Positions 1 through 7,998 of a DNA stretch of 64,000 nucleotides are shown here, piece after piece. Source of the stretch: Bradyrhizobium sp. ORS 278 (GTDB lineage: Bacteria; Pseudomonadota; Alphaproteobacteria; Rhizobiales; Xanthobacteraceae). Under the pieces are notes generated by a model. That model did not search any database, had not been told where the DNA came from, and worked only from the letters and a program-made list of their open reading frames with translations. The stretch spans positions 5,238,501 through 5,302,500 of the forward strand of contig NC_009445.1 of the NCBI RefSeq assembly GCF_000026145.1. Direction: 5' to 3'. The stretch's first letter is position 1, and every line of letters begins with the position of its first letter. Both the position numbers and the translations under genes were made by a program.

Positions 1-1106
1 CGCGCCTGTTTCAGGCCGCTTGCGCCGCCATGCTGGCGCTGGCCTCTACCGCCATGCCCGCGCATGCGACGTCGCGGATCAAGGATCTCGCCAATATCGA
101 AGGCGTGCGCCAGAACCAGCTGATCGGCTATGGCCTCGTCGTCGGCCTCAACGGCACCGGCGACACGTTGAACAACATCCCGTTCACCAAGCAGTCGCTG
201 CAGGCGATGCTCGAGCGCATGGGCGTCAACATCCGCGGCGCCACCATCCGCACCGGCAACGTCGCCGCCGTGATGGTGACCGGCAATCTGCCGCCCTTCG
301 CCACGCAGGGCACGCGCATGGACGTGACGGTGTCCGCGCTCGGCGACGCCAAGAATTTGCAGGGCGGCACCCTGCTCGTCACCCCCCTGCTCGGCGCCGA
401 CGGCAACGTCTACGCCGTCGCGCAGGGCTCGCTCGCGATCTCCGGCTTCCAGGCCGAGGGCGAGGCGGCCAAGATCGTGCGCGGCGTGCCGACGGTCGGC
501 CGCATCGCCAACGGCGCCATCATCGAACGCGAAATCGAATTTGCACTCAACCGGCTGCCGAACGTGCGGCTGGCGCTGCGCAACGCCGACTTCACCACGG
601 CCAAGCGCATCGCTGCCGCCATCAACGACTTTCTCGGCGTCAAGACCGCCGAGCCGATCGATCCCTCCACGGTGCAGCTGAGCGTCCCGCCGGAATTCAA
701 GGGCAATGTGGTCGCCTTCCTGACCGAGATCGAGCAGCTGCAGGTCGACCCGGATCTCGCCGCCAAGATCGTGATCGACGAGCGCTCCGGCATCATCGTG
801 ATGGGCCGCGACGTCCGCGTCGCCACCGTCGCCGTGGCGCAGGGCAACCTCACCGTCACGATCTCCGAGAGTCCGCAGGTCAGCCAGCCCAACCCGCTGT
901 CGCAAGGCCGCACCGTCGTCACGCCGCGGACCAGCGTCGGCGTGCAGGAGGACGGCAAGAAGTTTGCGGTGGTCAAGGACGGCGTGTCGCTGCAGCAGCT
1001 GGTCGATGGCCTCAATGGCCTCGGCATCGGCCCGCGCGACCTGATCAGCATCCTGCAGGCGATCAAGGCCGCCGGGGCGATCGAAGCCGACATCGAGGTG
1101 ATGTGA
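1..1106 (+). CDS. flgI: Flagellar P-ring protein FlgI (5' end outside window)
   Basis: FlgI forms the periplasmic P ring around the flagellar rod. The frame is open to the left window edge, so the true start lies upstream. The visible part begins inside a hydrophobic signal peptide ending near AHA, followed by the typical mature start SRIKDLANIEGVRQNQL and then GYGLVVGLNGTGD, the family hallmark. The C-terminal part (SGIIVMGRDVRVATVAVAQGNLTV, spread over residues about 250-275) and the ending LISILQAIKAAGAIEADIEVM are also standard. Length from the first in-window ATG (position 30) is 358 residues, close to the usual mature length. The stop overlaps the next start (TGATG at 1104-1108), which indicates translational coupling with the FlgJ-like gene. 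The function is clear; only the N-terminus is incomplete. Confidence 0.96.
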   Translation, partial: RLFQAACAAMLALASTAMPAHATSRIKDLANIEGVRQNQLIGYGLVVGLNGTGDTLNNIPFTKQSLQAMLERMGVNIRGATIRTGNVAAVMVTGNLPPFATQGTRMDVTVSALGDAKNLQGGTLLVTPLLGADGNVYAVAQGSLAISGFQAEGEAAKIVRGVPTVGRIANGAIIEREIEFALNRLPNVRLALRNADFTTAKRIAAAINDFLGVKTAEPIDPSTVQLSVPPEFKGNVVAFLTEIEQLQVDPDLAAKIVIDERSGIIVMGRDVRVATVAVAQGNLTVTISESPQVSQPNPLSQGRTVVTPRTSVGVQEDGKKFAVVKDGVSLQQLVDGLNGLGIGPRDLISILQAIKAAGAIEADIEVM

Positions 1107-1522
1107 TGGCCACCTCCTTCGTCGACTCCTATGCCGGCCGCGTTCCGCTCAGCATGCCCTCGGCGGCCGCGAGAACGGTGCCACGGACGGACATCGAGCT
1201 CACGGACGCGCTGAGCAAGGTCTCGCCAAAGGCTCAGGCCAAGGCCAAAGCCACCGCGACCGACTTCGAGGCCATGTTCCTCAACTCGATGTTCTCGCAG
1301 ATGATGAGCGGCGTGAAGGGCGACGGCCCGTTCGGCGACACGCCGGGCACCGGCGTCTGGCGCTCGATGCTGACCGAGCAATACTCGAAGAACTTCGCCA
1401 AGGCGGGTGGCGTCGGCATCTCCAACGATGTGTTCCGCACGCTGATCCTGCAGCAAGCCAAGAGCAGCAGTTCGGGCAGCAGTTTGGGCAGCAATTCTAA
1501 CGACAGCAAAGCGTCAACGTAA
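1106..1522 (+). CDS. FlgJ N-terminal-domain rod-binding protein (CheL-like)
   Basis: The 138-residue product matches the short alphaproteobacterial form of FlgJ. It has only the rod-binding N-terminal domain and lacks the muramidase domain of enteric FlgJ; in Caulobacter-type genomes this form is annotated CheL. The core is seen in ATDFEAMFLNSMFSQMMSG, followed by GPFGDTPGTGVWRSMLTEQYSKN and GGVGISNDVFRTLI, all typical of the family. It probably caps or scaffolds rod assembly in the periplasm. The ATG at 1106 overlaps the flgI stop by one base, so the two are co-translated. The C-terminus is a low-complexity Ser-rich tail (SSSSGSSLGSNSND). A longer overlapping frame starting at 20 is only the out-of-frame shadow of flgI joined to this gene. 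Confidence 0.88.
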   Translation: MATSFVDSYAGRVPLSMPSAAARTVPRTDIELTDALSKVSPKAQAKAKATATDFEAMFLNSMFSQMMSGVKGDGPFGDTPGTGVWRSMLTEQYSKNFAKAGGVGISNDVFRTLILQQAKSSSSGSSLGSNSNDSKAST

Positions 1523-1570
1523 GCGTAGGCATTGCGGGGGTCTGAGGCCGCCGTTCGGAGGAGTTTGAGG

Positions 1571-2056
1571 ATGAGCGCACAGGGCCAGGCGAAGAAGACA
1601 ACCTATGCGGCCGCAGCCACCGCGGCCGAGGCGCGCGCGCTCGCCGACGAGATGGTCAGCGTCATGAGCGAGCTGATCGCGGTCATCGAGCAGGAGACCG
1701 AGCTCGTCCGCGCCGGCAAGCTCAAGGAAGGCATGGCCTACGGACCGAAGAAGACGGAGTTGTCGCGTCACTACGTCGCGATGGTCGGCCGTCTGAAGGC
1801 CAGCCAGGCGTTCATGAAGCAGACCGCGCCGGAACTGCTCGCCACTCTGCACCGTCACCACGACACGTTCCGCGCGATGCTGCAGGTCAACCTGACCGTC
1901 CTTGCCACGGCGCACGCCATCTCCGAGAAGATCGTGCGCGGCGTCAATGCCGAGGTCCAGCGCAAGAACATCCCCAGCACCTACACCGCCGGCGGCCGCC
2001 GCGCCGCGCCCGGCTCGCGCCATCTGACCCCGCTCGCCGTGAGCCGGACGCTCTGA
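1571..2056 (+). CDS. FlgN/FlbY-like flagellar protein
   Basis: This 161-residue, mostly helical protein follows the FlgJ-like gene after 48 bp. The ATG at 1571 is chosen because a purine-rich GGAGGAGTTTGAGG ends just before it. The central helices (DEMVSVMSELIAVIEQETELVRAGK, in two amphipathic blocks around residues 25-50, then ELSRHYVAMVGRLKAS) resemble FlgN-type export chaperones for hook-filament junction proteins, and the position after flgI and the FlgJ-like gene matches flbY of Caulobacter. FlgN-like chaperones bind FlgK and FlgL, whose genes lie 15 kb away here. The Arg-rich C-terminus is probably unstructured. The family assignment rests on pattern and context, so it is moderate. Confidence 0.6.
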   Translation: MSAQGQAKKTTYAAAATAAEARALADEMVSVMSELIAVIEQETELVRAGKLKEGMAYGPKKTELSRHYVAMVGRLKASQAFMKQTAPELLATLHRHHDTFRAMLQVNLTVLATAHAISEKIVRGVNAEVQRKNIPSTYTAGGRRAAPGSRHLTPLAVSRTL

Positions 2057-2306
2057 ACCCGGCGTCTCGGGCCGCCTCCGGCGCCGAGCTCGCGCCACTT
2101 TGAACACGGTCCAATCCTGAACGTCGAGAAGCCGCGCCGCCCGGGGCCGCGCGGCTCGCGCCCGTTAACGGCTCAATAAGATTAAAAGGCCGCGCGATTC
2201 AGTACCTGTCATTCATTCTATTTCCTAACATAACGTTGATTGGTGGTCGGCATAGTTGCAAGCGGGATGGGTTGGGAATTGACTCGATGGCCATGAGGAG
2301 GCTGCC

Positions 2307-2693
2307 ATGAGTTCCGATTTCAGCGTGAGGCCGGTGGGCGCGCCAGCGTCCGTTCCGATCATTCAACCGTCGAGCCCGGCGGTGGCGAACGCTGTTCCGA
2401 CGGACCTTCCTCCGAGCCAGACCGTGACTGCGGCCGATCCCGGCACGCCCGTCAGAAACGACTCCCAGCTCAACGTTGCCAACGACCTGTCCGTGTCGCA
2501 CCAGGCCTATTACGACCGCGCGGCTGCCGCGCTGGTGTTCCAGGTGGTGAACCGCAAGACCGACCAGGTGGTGACGCAATATCCGGACGAGGCCGTGCTG
2601 CGGCGGCGCGCCTATTTCAATACGCTCGACCTGCAGAAGGATCTGCAGAAGGAAGATACGCCGCGCGTGGTGCCGACCGATCGCATCGCCTGA
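2307..2693 (+). CDS. FlaG-like flagellar protein
   Basis: The product has 128 residues. The first 70 are Pro/Ser/Thr-rich and look disordered. The C-terminal half contains LVFQVVNRKTDQVVTQYPDEA, which resembles the FlaG core, in which a VVD-x-TGEVIRQIP pattern is followed by a helix. FlaG proteins influence filament length in other bacteria. The ATG at 2307 follows GAGGAGGCTGCC, a good ribosome binding site. The gene sits alone in a 250-bp upstream gap, is followed by a clear intrinsic terminator (2718-2750), and lies convergent to flaF. It could be another small flagellar accessory protein, because the match is short. Confidence 0.55.
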   Translation: MSSDFSVRPVGAPASVPIIQPSSPAVANAVPTDLPPSQTVTAADPGTPVRNDSQLNVANDLSVSHQAYYDRAAAALVFQVVNRKTDQVVTQYPDEAVLRRRAYFNTLDLQKDLQKEDTPRVVPTDRIA

Positions 2694-2717
2694 TTCCGTC
2701 TGTCGGCGGCAAACATC

Positions 2718-2750
2718 GAGCCGCCCGGCGTTTTGCCGAGGCGGCTTTTT
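2718..2750 (+). terminator. Intrinsic terminator after the FlaG-like gene
   Basis: The stem GAGCCGCC pairs with GGCGGCT(T) around a 14-base loop that itself contains GGC/GCC, and is followed by TTTTT. It lies 25 bp after the stop at 2693, on the plus strand. Confidence 0.8.
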
Positions 2751-2891
2751 CGTTCTCTGAATCAGCTTCCGGAAAGCGCTGGCGGCGTATCACCTGTTGA
2801 CGAGCACAGCTCCAGACAGGCTCGGCGGGTCGGACGCGAACTGGATGCTGACGATGTCAGCTGCCCCGTCAGTCCCTGCTCGCGCAACCGC

Positions 2892-3257
2892 TCAACTGCG
2901 CCCCGACAATCCCGCGGCGATATGGCAGTTGATGTCGATCAGCGATTTGAGCTTCGCCGGATCCGGATCCATCTGCATCTCGATGGTCTGCTTCATGACG
3001 AACACGCCGATGTTCGCGATATTCTGCCGGATATCGAGCGGATTCGGATTGTCCTCGGCCTCCATCGCACTCATGAAAATCGTCCAGAGGCGGCGATTGA
3101 ACAGCAGCGCCTTGTACATGTTGCGATCGGGACCATTCCAATTGGCCTGGACTTCCTGCAGCTGCCGCGCCGCCTTCAGCAATGCCTGAGCTTCGATCTC
3201 CCGTGGTGATGCCGTCGTTTGCGACGTGCGTGCATAGGCTTGAGCGGCATATGACAT
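2892..3257 (-). CDS. flaF: Flagellar biosynthesis regulator FlaF
   Basis: FlaF in Caulobacter is needed for flagellin synthesis and secretion, and acts opposite to FlbT. The 121-residue product matches the family along its length: MSYAAQAYARTSQ at the start, then RQLQEVQANW, NRRLWTIFMSAME and PLDIRQNIANIGVFVMKQT. The ATG at 3257 is preferred over the adjacent TTG at 3260, because CCGGAG lies 6 bases upstream of it. The gene lies downstream of flagellin 1 on the same strand but has its own promoter region, with a CtrA-like box at 3321-3335 and the flagellin 1 terminator beyond it. It therefore probably forms its own transcript. The family assignment is secure. Confidence 0.92.
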   Translation of the reverse strand: MSYAAQAYARTSQTTASPREIEAQALLKAARQLQEVQANWNGPDRNMYKALLFNRRLWTIFMSAMEAEDNPNPLDIRQNIANIGVFVMKQTIEMQMDPDPAKLKSLIDINCHIAAGLSGRS

Positions 3258-3320
3258 CAAGTACTCCGGACTGACGCGGGGACACCAACAAACTGCACGC
3301 GTTTTGTACGTTGCCCGCGT

Positions 3321-3335
3321 TTAAAATATGGTTAG
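3321..3335 (-). promoter_or_regulatory. CtrA-like box upstream of flaF
   Basis: On the minus strand this reads CTAA-CCATATT-TTAA, one base off the TTAA-N7-TTAA consensus known for the alphaproteobacterial cell-cycle regulator CtrA. It lies 63-78 bp upstream of the flaF ATG and closely resembles the boxes upstream of flagellin 1 and hpt in sequence and distance. Binding by CtrA is inferred. Confidence 0.55.
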
Positions 3336-3577
3336 CAGCTGTTAGCGCATTTCGCCTCTTGATATCAGCAGATACCTAAAACAACCGCACCTGCCAAACG
3401 TCTTAATTTGGTGCGAACGGAGCGATTCAAATTGCGAGAAAAGATTCTGGTCTCGCTCAGCAGCACGCGACGGATGGCCGACTGACGACCGCTACGAGCC
3501 CTGGCGCTAAAGGTCGCGCGACAAGCCACGCCGGCCTCATTGTCCCGCAGTCCAGAAACAGCGTAACTCCAAACGCA

Positions 3578-3604
3578 GAAGCGGCGGGCCATGCCCGCCG
3601 CTTC
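3578..3604 (-). terminator. Hairpin terminator after flagellin 1
   Basis: A perfect 11-bp stem GAAGCGGCGGG/CCCGCCGCTTC with a 5-base loop lies 30 bp beyond the flagellin 1 stop at 3634 (minus strand). There is no strong U tract on either side, so it may act partly as an mRNA-stabilising hairpin. Confidence 0.7.
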
Positions 3605-3633
3605 GCGAAGATCCGATGGACGAACCGCTGTGC

Positions 3634-5208
3634 TCAGCGCAGCAGCTGCAGCACGCTGGCCTGCGACTGATTGGCCAGCGCCAGAGCCGAGACCGCGATC
3701 GACTGACGGGTCGACAGCGCCTGGCTGTTGGCCGCCTCCTCGTTGGTGTCGGCCAGCGTCAGGTTCGACGAGCCGGTCTGCAGCACGTTAATCAGGTTCT
3801 TGTTGAAGTCCTGGCGGATCTGCACGATCGACAGGTTCGAGCCGAGCGAGGAGGCCTCGGAGCGGATCGCGGTCGAGGCGCTGTTCAAGGTGGTCAGCAC
3901 CTTGTTCGCCGAGTTGCTGTCGAGGAAGTCGGTTCCGACCACCAGAGACGACAGGCCGAGACCGGTGCTGTTGAAGGTCACGCCGGTGATGTTCAGCGTC
4001 GACCGGCCGGTCTCGTTGAACGTCAGCTTCAGGGTATCGCCGTTCAGCAGATTGATGCCGTTGAACGAAGCGTCCTGCGCCGTGGTGTTGATCTGCGCCA
4101 GCACGTTGTTGTACTGCGCGATCAATCCGGCGCGGGTGGTCTGCGAGTTGGTGTCAGCCACCGGGGTGGAGGCCGTCACGCCGTTGAACGCCTGGCTCGC
4201 GGCCGTCGACGATCCGGCCACCGTGCCGATGGTCGAGGACGCGGCTTCGTTGGTGGTCAGGATCGTGAGCTGGCCGGTGGTGCTCAGGCTGGCCTGCAGA
4301 TTGTTCGCCGCGAGCGCGGTGTTGAGCTGCGCCAATGTCGATATCTGCGATGCGCCTGTGCCGAACGTTATGTTCGTTGCGACACCGCCTCCTGTCGAGG
4401 CTATGGTCAACGTCTGGCCCGTCAGCGCCGGTGGATTTCGACTCACTGGGCTCACGGACCCCAATCCGAGCTTCGCCAGCGCTGTGCCCCCGAGAGTGAG
4501 ATCCTGAGCCGTGCCTGTGGCAATGACTATCTTGCCGCCTGACACCGAGGACGGCGTCGCGCTGGCGCCGGTCACCGAGTCGATCGCAGCCAGCAGGTTG
4601 TTGACCGTATCGCCGACACCGATGTTGGTTCCAGCTGAGACCGAACCGGCGACGAAGGTGAACACTACGCCGTTGACGGTCAGCGTGTCGCCGGTGGTGA
4701 TGCTGCTGGCCAGATCGTTCGAGGTGGAACTTGGCGTGCCCGACAGCCGGGTCGTACCAGTGATGGCGACGGAGGTGCTGAGATTATCGTTGCTGACGGC
4801 ACTACCCGTCGCGAAGGCGTTTGAGGAGCTGCCGAGCAGATTGTTGGCGGTCGCGCCGGGGATCACCGCGGAGGTGATGCTGGACTTGGTCGTGTAGCCC
4901 GTGGGGGCCTGGAGAACCTGGCTCGCGATCGACTTTGCGCTGTCGACCAGCTTCTGGAGCGAGGTCAGACCGGTATTCGCGGCTTGCAGAACCTGGACAC
5001 CGTTGCCGATGCTGTCGAGCAGATTGGCGATGTCGGATGCGCGGTTGTTGAGCGACTGCGCGGTGAAGAATTCGGTGGGGTTATCGAGCGCCGTGTTGAC
5101 CTTGTTGCCGGTGGCCAGGTTGTTTTGAGTCGTGGCCAGCAGCGATGCGGTATTTTGCAGCGCCAGCAGGTTTTGGCGAACCGAAGCCGAAAGAACGATA
5201 CCGGACAT
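3634..5208 (-). CDS. Flagellin 1
   Basis: This is a 524-residue flagellin of the Bradyrhizobium type. The conserved N-terminal D0/D1 helices run over residues 1-100 (MSGIVLSASVRQNLLALQNT, then NNRASDIANLLDSIGNGVQVLQAANTG in pieces). The C-terminal D1/D0 runs over about 400-524 and ends SALALANQSQASVLQLLR. The central part is a Ser/Thr/Gly-rich beta region exposed on the filament; residues about 146-250 match a module also found in FlgL and FlgE of this window. It differs from flagellins 2 and 3 through the centre, so it is the older paralogue. The ATG at 5208 follows AGGAAGG 10 bases upstream. A CtrA-like box lies at 5260-5274. The centre is rich in Ser and Thr, which could be glycosylated, although no modification can be read from sequence. 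Confidence 0.95.
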   Translation of the reverse strand: MSGIVLSASVRQNLLALQNTASLLATTQNNLATGNKVNTALDNPTEFFTAQSLNNRASDIANLLDSIGNGVQVLQAANTGLTSLQKLVDSAKSIASQVLQAPTGYTTKSSITSAVIPGATANNLLGSSSNAFATGSAVSNDNLSTSVAITGTTRLSGTPSSTSNDLASSITTGDTLTVNGVVFTFVAGSVSAGTNIGVGDTVNNLLAAIDSVTGASATPSSVSGGKIVIATGTAQDLTLGGTALAKLGLGSVSPVSRNPPALTGQTLTIASTGGGVATNITFGTGASQISTLAQLNTALAANNLQASLSTTGQLTILTTNEAASSTIGTVAGSSTAASQAFNGVTASTPVADTNSQTTRAGLIAQYNNVLAQINTTAQDASFNGINLLNGDTLKLTFNETGRSTLNITGVTFNSTGLGLSSLVVGTDFLDSNSANKVLTTLNSASTAIRSEASSLGSNLSIVQIRQDFNKNLINVLQTGSSNLTLADTNEEAANSQALSTRQSIAVSALALANQSQASVLQLLR

Positions 5209-5259
5209 GTTTGTGAAACCTTCCTAGTTATTCACCAGGCGGTTCTAGTACAGGTACTT

Positions 5260-5274
5260 TTAAAACATGGTTAA
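5260..5274 (-). promoter_or_regulatory. CtrA-like box upstream of flagellin 1
   Basis: The minus strand reads TTAA-CCATGTT-TTAA, an exact TTAA-N7-TTAA match, 52-66 bp upstream of the flagellin 1 ATG. The same box type is not visible upstream of flagellins 2 and 3. CtrA is known to control flagellar genes in Caulobacter; its action here is inferred. Confidence 0.6.
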
Positions 5275-5380
5275 TGGCACTTTAAATTTCTTGCTTAACG
5301 ACTGGTTGCGATCCCCTTCCGTGCTCGTGTCCCTCGTCGGGAAGCAGTAATGATACGGACAACCCGGCCGGACCAGGCGC

Positions 5381-5411
5381 AAAAAAGCGGCGGGGTTTCC
5401 CCCGCCGCTTT
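5381..5411 (-). terminator. Intrinsic terminator after flagellin 2
   Basis: The stem AAAGCGGCGGGG/CCCCGCCGCTTT with a short loop is followed, in the minus-strand transcript, by a run of six U (plus-strand AAAAAA at 5381-5386). It lies 28 bp beyond the flagellin 2 stop and is the clearest rho-independent terminator of the three flagellins. Confidence 0.88.
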
Positions 5412-5438
5412 CGCTGCTTGTGTGAGAACGCCTTAGCC

Positions 5439-6983
5439 TTAGCGCAGCAACTGCAGCACGCTGGCCTGCGACTGGTTGGCCAGCGACAGCGCGGACACCG
5501 CGATCGACTGGCGGGTCGACAGCGCCTGGCTGTTGGCCGCTTCCTCGTTGGTGTCGGCGAGCGTCAGGTTCGACGAGCCGGTCTGCAGCACATTGATCAG
5601 GTTCTTGTTGAAGTCCTGACGGATCTGCACCACCGACAGGTTCGAACCCAGCGTGGAGGCTTCCGAGCGCAACGTCGAGCTTGCGGTGTTGAGGACGCCG
5701 ATCACCTTGTTCGCCGAGTTGTTGTCGAGGAAGTCGGTGCCCGAGGTCAGCGTCGAGAGGCCGAGACCGCCGGTGTTAAAGGTCACGCCGGTGATCGACA
5801 GCGTCGACTTGCCGTTCTCGTTGAACGTCAGCTTCAGCGTATCGCCGTTCAGCAGGTTGACGCCGTTGAACGAGGCGTCAGCCGCGGTCGTGTTGATCTG
5901 CGCCAGCACGTTGTTGTACTGCGAGACCAGGCTCGCCCGCTGCGCCTGCGCGGTGGAGTCAGCCACCGGAGCCGCCGCCGTCAGGCCGTTGAAGGACTGG
6001 CTGGAGGCCGCCGCCGTACCACCGATCGTGCCGATCGTGGCCGAGGCCGCGTCGTTGGTGGTGGTCAGCGTGATCTTGCCACTCGAGTCGATCGAAGCCT
6101 GCAGGTTGTTGGCTGCGAGCTTGGTGTTGAGATCGTTCAGCGAGTTCACCTGTCCTGTCCCTAGGCCGAACGTGATGCTGGTTGCCGTGCCGCCTCCTGT
6201 GGCACCGACCGTCAGTGTCTGTCCCGCCAAGCCGTCGCCGACCGTGCTGAGGCCGAGCTTCGCCAAGGTGCCGGTGCTGCCCGAGAGCGTCAATCCTGCC
6301 GCCGGCGGCGTCAGGGTGATCGCGCCCGCGGAGACCGAGCCGGTCACGCCGGTCGCCGTCTGGATCGTCGACAGCAGGTTGCTGACGGTGTCGCCGATGC
6401 CGATGGTGGTGCCCGAGGAGGACGTGCCGGTGACGAAGGTGAAGGTCGTGCCGTTGACGACCAGCGTCTCACCGGAGGTGATGCCGGTGGCCAGGTCGTT
6501 CGACGACGAGCCCGAGGTGCCCGACAGCTTGGTCGAACCGGTGATCGCGGACGAGGTCGTGGCGTCGTTCTGCACGACCGAGCCGGTCACAGCCGTCGAG
6601 CTGGCGCCCAGCAGGCTGGTGGCGGTCGCACCGGTCAGCGCCGCCGAGGTCACGCTCGACTTGGTGGAGTAGCCCACCGAGCTCTGCAGAACCTGGTTGG
6701 CGATCGACTTGGCGCTGTCGACGAGCTTCTGCAGCGAGGTGATGCCGGTATTGGCGGCCTGCAGCACCTGCACGCCGTTGCCGATGCCGTCGAGCAGATT
6801 GGAGATGTCGGAAGCGCGGTTGTCGAGGCCCTGGGCGGTGAAGAAGTTGGTCGGATTGTCGAGCGCCGAGTTGACCTTCTTGCCCGTGGAGAGGTTGTTC
6901 TGCGTGGTGGCGAGGAGCTGAGCCGTCGACTGGAGCGAGAGCAGGTTCTGGCGCACCGACGCCGAGAGAACAATACCTGACAT
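5439..6983 (-). CDS. Flagellin 2
   Basis: This 514-residue flagellin is nearly identical to flagellin 3; by eye about 20-25 substitutions are spread over the protein, most in residues 60-135 and 340-440. Conserved ends (MSGIVLSASVRQNLLSLQST; SALSLANQSQASVLQLLR) flank a beta-rich centre that includes the shared module at residues about 144-246. The start is set at the second ATG (6983), because AAGGG lies 7 bases before it. The first ATG at 6989 would sit one base from the ribosome binding site and would add MK, which flagellin 1 lacks. The 5' leader carries a hairpin conserved with flagellin 3. A strong terminator follows. The filament is presumably built from mixed flagellins. Confidence 0.95.
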   Translation of the reverse strand: MSGIVLSASVRQNLLSLQSTAQLLATTQNNLSTGKKVNSALDNPTNFFTAQGLDNRASDISNLLDGIGNGVQVLQAANTGITSLQKLVDSAKSIANQVLQSSVGYSTKSSVTSAALTGATATSLLGASSTAVTGSVVQNDATTSSAITGSTKLSGTSGSSSNDLATGITSGETLVVNGTTFTFVTGTSSSGTTIGIGDTVSNLLSTIQTATGVTGSVSAGAITLTPPAAGLTLSGSTGTLAKLGLSTVGDGLAGQTLTVGATGGGTATSITFGLGTGQVNSLNDLNTKLAANNLQASIDSSGKITLTTTNDAASATIGTIGGTAAASSQSFNGLTAAAPVADSTAQAQRASLVSQYNNVLAQINTTAADASFNGVNLLNGDTLKLTFNENGKSTLSITGVTFNTGGLGLSTLTSGTDFLDNNSANKVIGVLNTASSTLRSEASTLGSNLSVVQIRQDFNKNLINVLQTGSSNLTLADTNEEAANSQALSTRQSIAVSALSLANQSQASVLQLLR

Positions 6984-7013
6984 TTTCATACCCTTCTGGT
7001 GTGAAACAAACTG

Positions 7014-7035
7014 CCCGATCCATTCAGGATCAGGG
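7014..7035 (-). promoter_or_regulatory. Conserved leader hairpin of flagellin 2
   Basis: In the minus-strand transcript CCC-T-GATCC-TGAAT-GGATC-GGG forms an 8-bp stem with one bulged base, 31-52 bases upstream of the flagellin 2 start. The surrounding leader (6984-7042) is shared with flagellin 3. FlbT of Caulobacter is known to act on a flagellin mRNA leader, which makes this a candidate target; that link is inferred. Confidence 0.45.
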
Positions 7036-7370
7036 CGAAGCCCGCGGCTGACTGCACCGCCGGGCGACGTCCGTTAAGGTAAACGGCAGTGGCTAACAAA
7101 GGGTGAAGCGGCATCAGCGGCTGCCCTGTCGGAAGCCCGCCCCGTCTCGGACGCTCAGGTCGATTCGCGACCGATCACCTTGAAAACACCGCGCATTTCA
7201 CCGAGCGCGCGGACCGTTTACCGGCTGTTAACCATGTTCGGAAAGGATTGCTGCGCGCTGACCGATCGAGCGCGCAGACTCCCCGCAGGATCTCGACGGC
7301 AGCCAAGCCGGTCAGCGGCTTCGACGAAGCAGGTTGGGCGCCGCGGCGATTGCGGCAACGGAGAACAAGA

Positions 7371-7817
7371 ATGGCCCTGAAAGTCGAACTGAAGCCGCAT
7401 GAGCGCATCATCATCGGCTCTTGCGTGATCACAAACACCGACCAGCGCGCCCGCCTGCTGATCGACGGCGAGAACATTCCGATCCTGCGCGAGAAGGACA
7501 TTCTGACGCCGGAGACGGCCGACACGCCGGCCAAGCTCGTCTATCTCGCCGTCCAGCTGATGTACATCTCGCCCGGGGCGGACGCAGATCACGGCACTTA
7601 TTTCAACCTGCTGCGCGACATCATCACGACCGTGCCGAGCGCATGGCCGATCATCGAAGCGATCAACGGCCACATTCTCAACGGCGATCTCTATCAGGCG
7701 CTGAAGGAGGCGAAGAAGCTGGTCGCCTTCGAGAAGAAGCTGCTCGAGCAGGCCCAGGCCGAGCAGCAGGCTCAACAGATCGAACAGGCGGAAAAGCCGG
7801 TCAGCTCCGCGGCCTGA
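7371..7817 (+). CDS. flbT: Flagellin post-transcriptional repressor FlbT
   Basis: FlbT binds the 5' leader of flagellin mRNA and represses its translation or destabilises it, as shown in Caulobacter. The 148-residue product matches the family: MALKVELKPHERIIIGSCVITN, then RARLLIDGENIPILREKDIL, QLMYISPG and LLRDIITTVPSAWPIIEAIN. The final 30 residues are Gln/Glu-rich coil. The ATG at 7371 follows GGAGAACAAGA. The gene stands alone on the plus strand between flagellins 2 and 3, whose leaders share a hairpin that could be its target. A near CtrA-like box (TTTA-N7-TTAACC, 7217-7233) lies about 140 bp upstream. A terminator hairpin follows at 7838-7869. Confidence 0.93.
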   Translation: MALKVELKPHERIIIGSCVITNTDQRARLLIDGENIPILREKDILTPETADTPAKLVYLAVQLMYISPGADADHGTYFNLLRDIITTVPSAWPIIEAINGHILNGDLYQALKEAKKLVAFEKKLLEQAQAEQQAQQIEQAEKPVSSAA

Positions 7818-7837
7818 GAACGACGGAATCAGAACGA

Positions 7838-7869
7838 GGAGCCCGGCTCTGAGCGCGGAGCCGGGCTCC
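7838..7869 (+). terminator. Hairpin terminator after flbT
   Basis: A perfect 12-bp stem GGAGCCCGGCTC/GAGCCGGGCTCC with an 8-base loop starts 20 bp after the flbT stop. Only a weak T-rich stretch (CGTTGT) follows. Confidence 0.65.
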
Positions 7870-7951
7870 GCGTTGTGAGCGAAAGACGCATCATCGCTAC
7901 GGCCGACCGGCCGGGCACGCCGGCCATCGCAAGCGCTGCCTGCAAACGCGA

Positions 7952-7976
7952 AAACGGCGGGGTTGCCCCCGCCGCC
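7952..7976 (-). terminator. Intrinsic terminator after flagellin 3
   Basis: CGGCGGGG/CCCCGCCG pairs around a short loop and is followed on the minus strand by UUUU (plus-strand AAAA at 7951-7954). It lies 22 bp beyond the flagellin 3 stop at 7999 and resembles the flagellin 2 terminator. Confidence 0.75.
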
Positions 7977-7998
7977 TTCGATTTTGATAGGCCGCCGA

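Noticed and set aside
20..1522. A 500-codon frame starting before flgI and ending in the FlgJ-like gene
   Set aside because: The first 360 codons are the shifted shadow of flgI; only the last 138 are real, from ATG 1106.
5271..5293. TGGCAC ... TTGC in front of flagellin 1 as a sigma-54 site
   Set aside because: It is on the wrong strand and the spacing is 10 bases instead of 5.
7217..7233. TTTA-N7-TTAACC before flbT as a full CtrA box
   Set aside because: The first half is one base off and the distance to the start (about 140 bp) differs from the other boxes; mentioned only as a near match.
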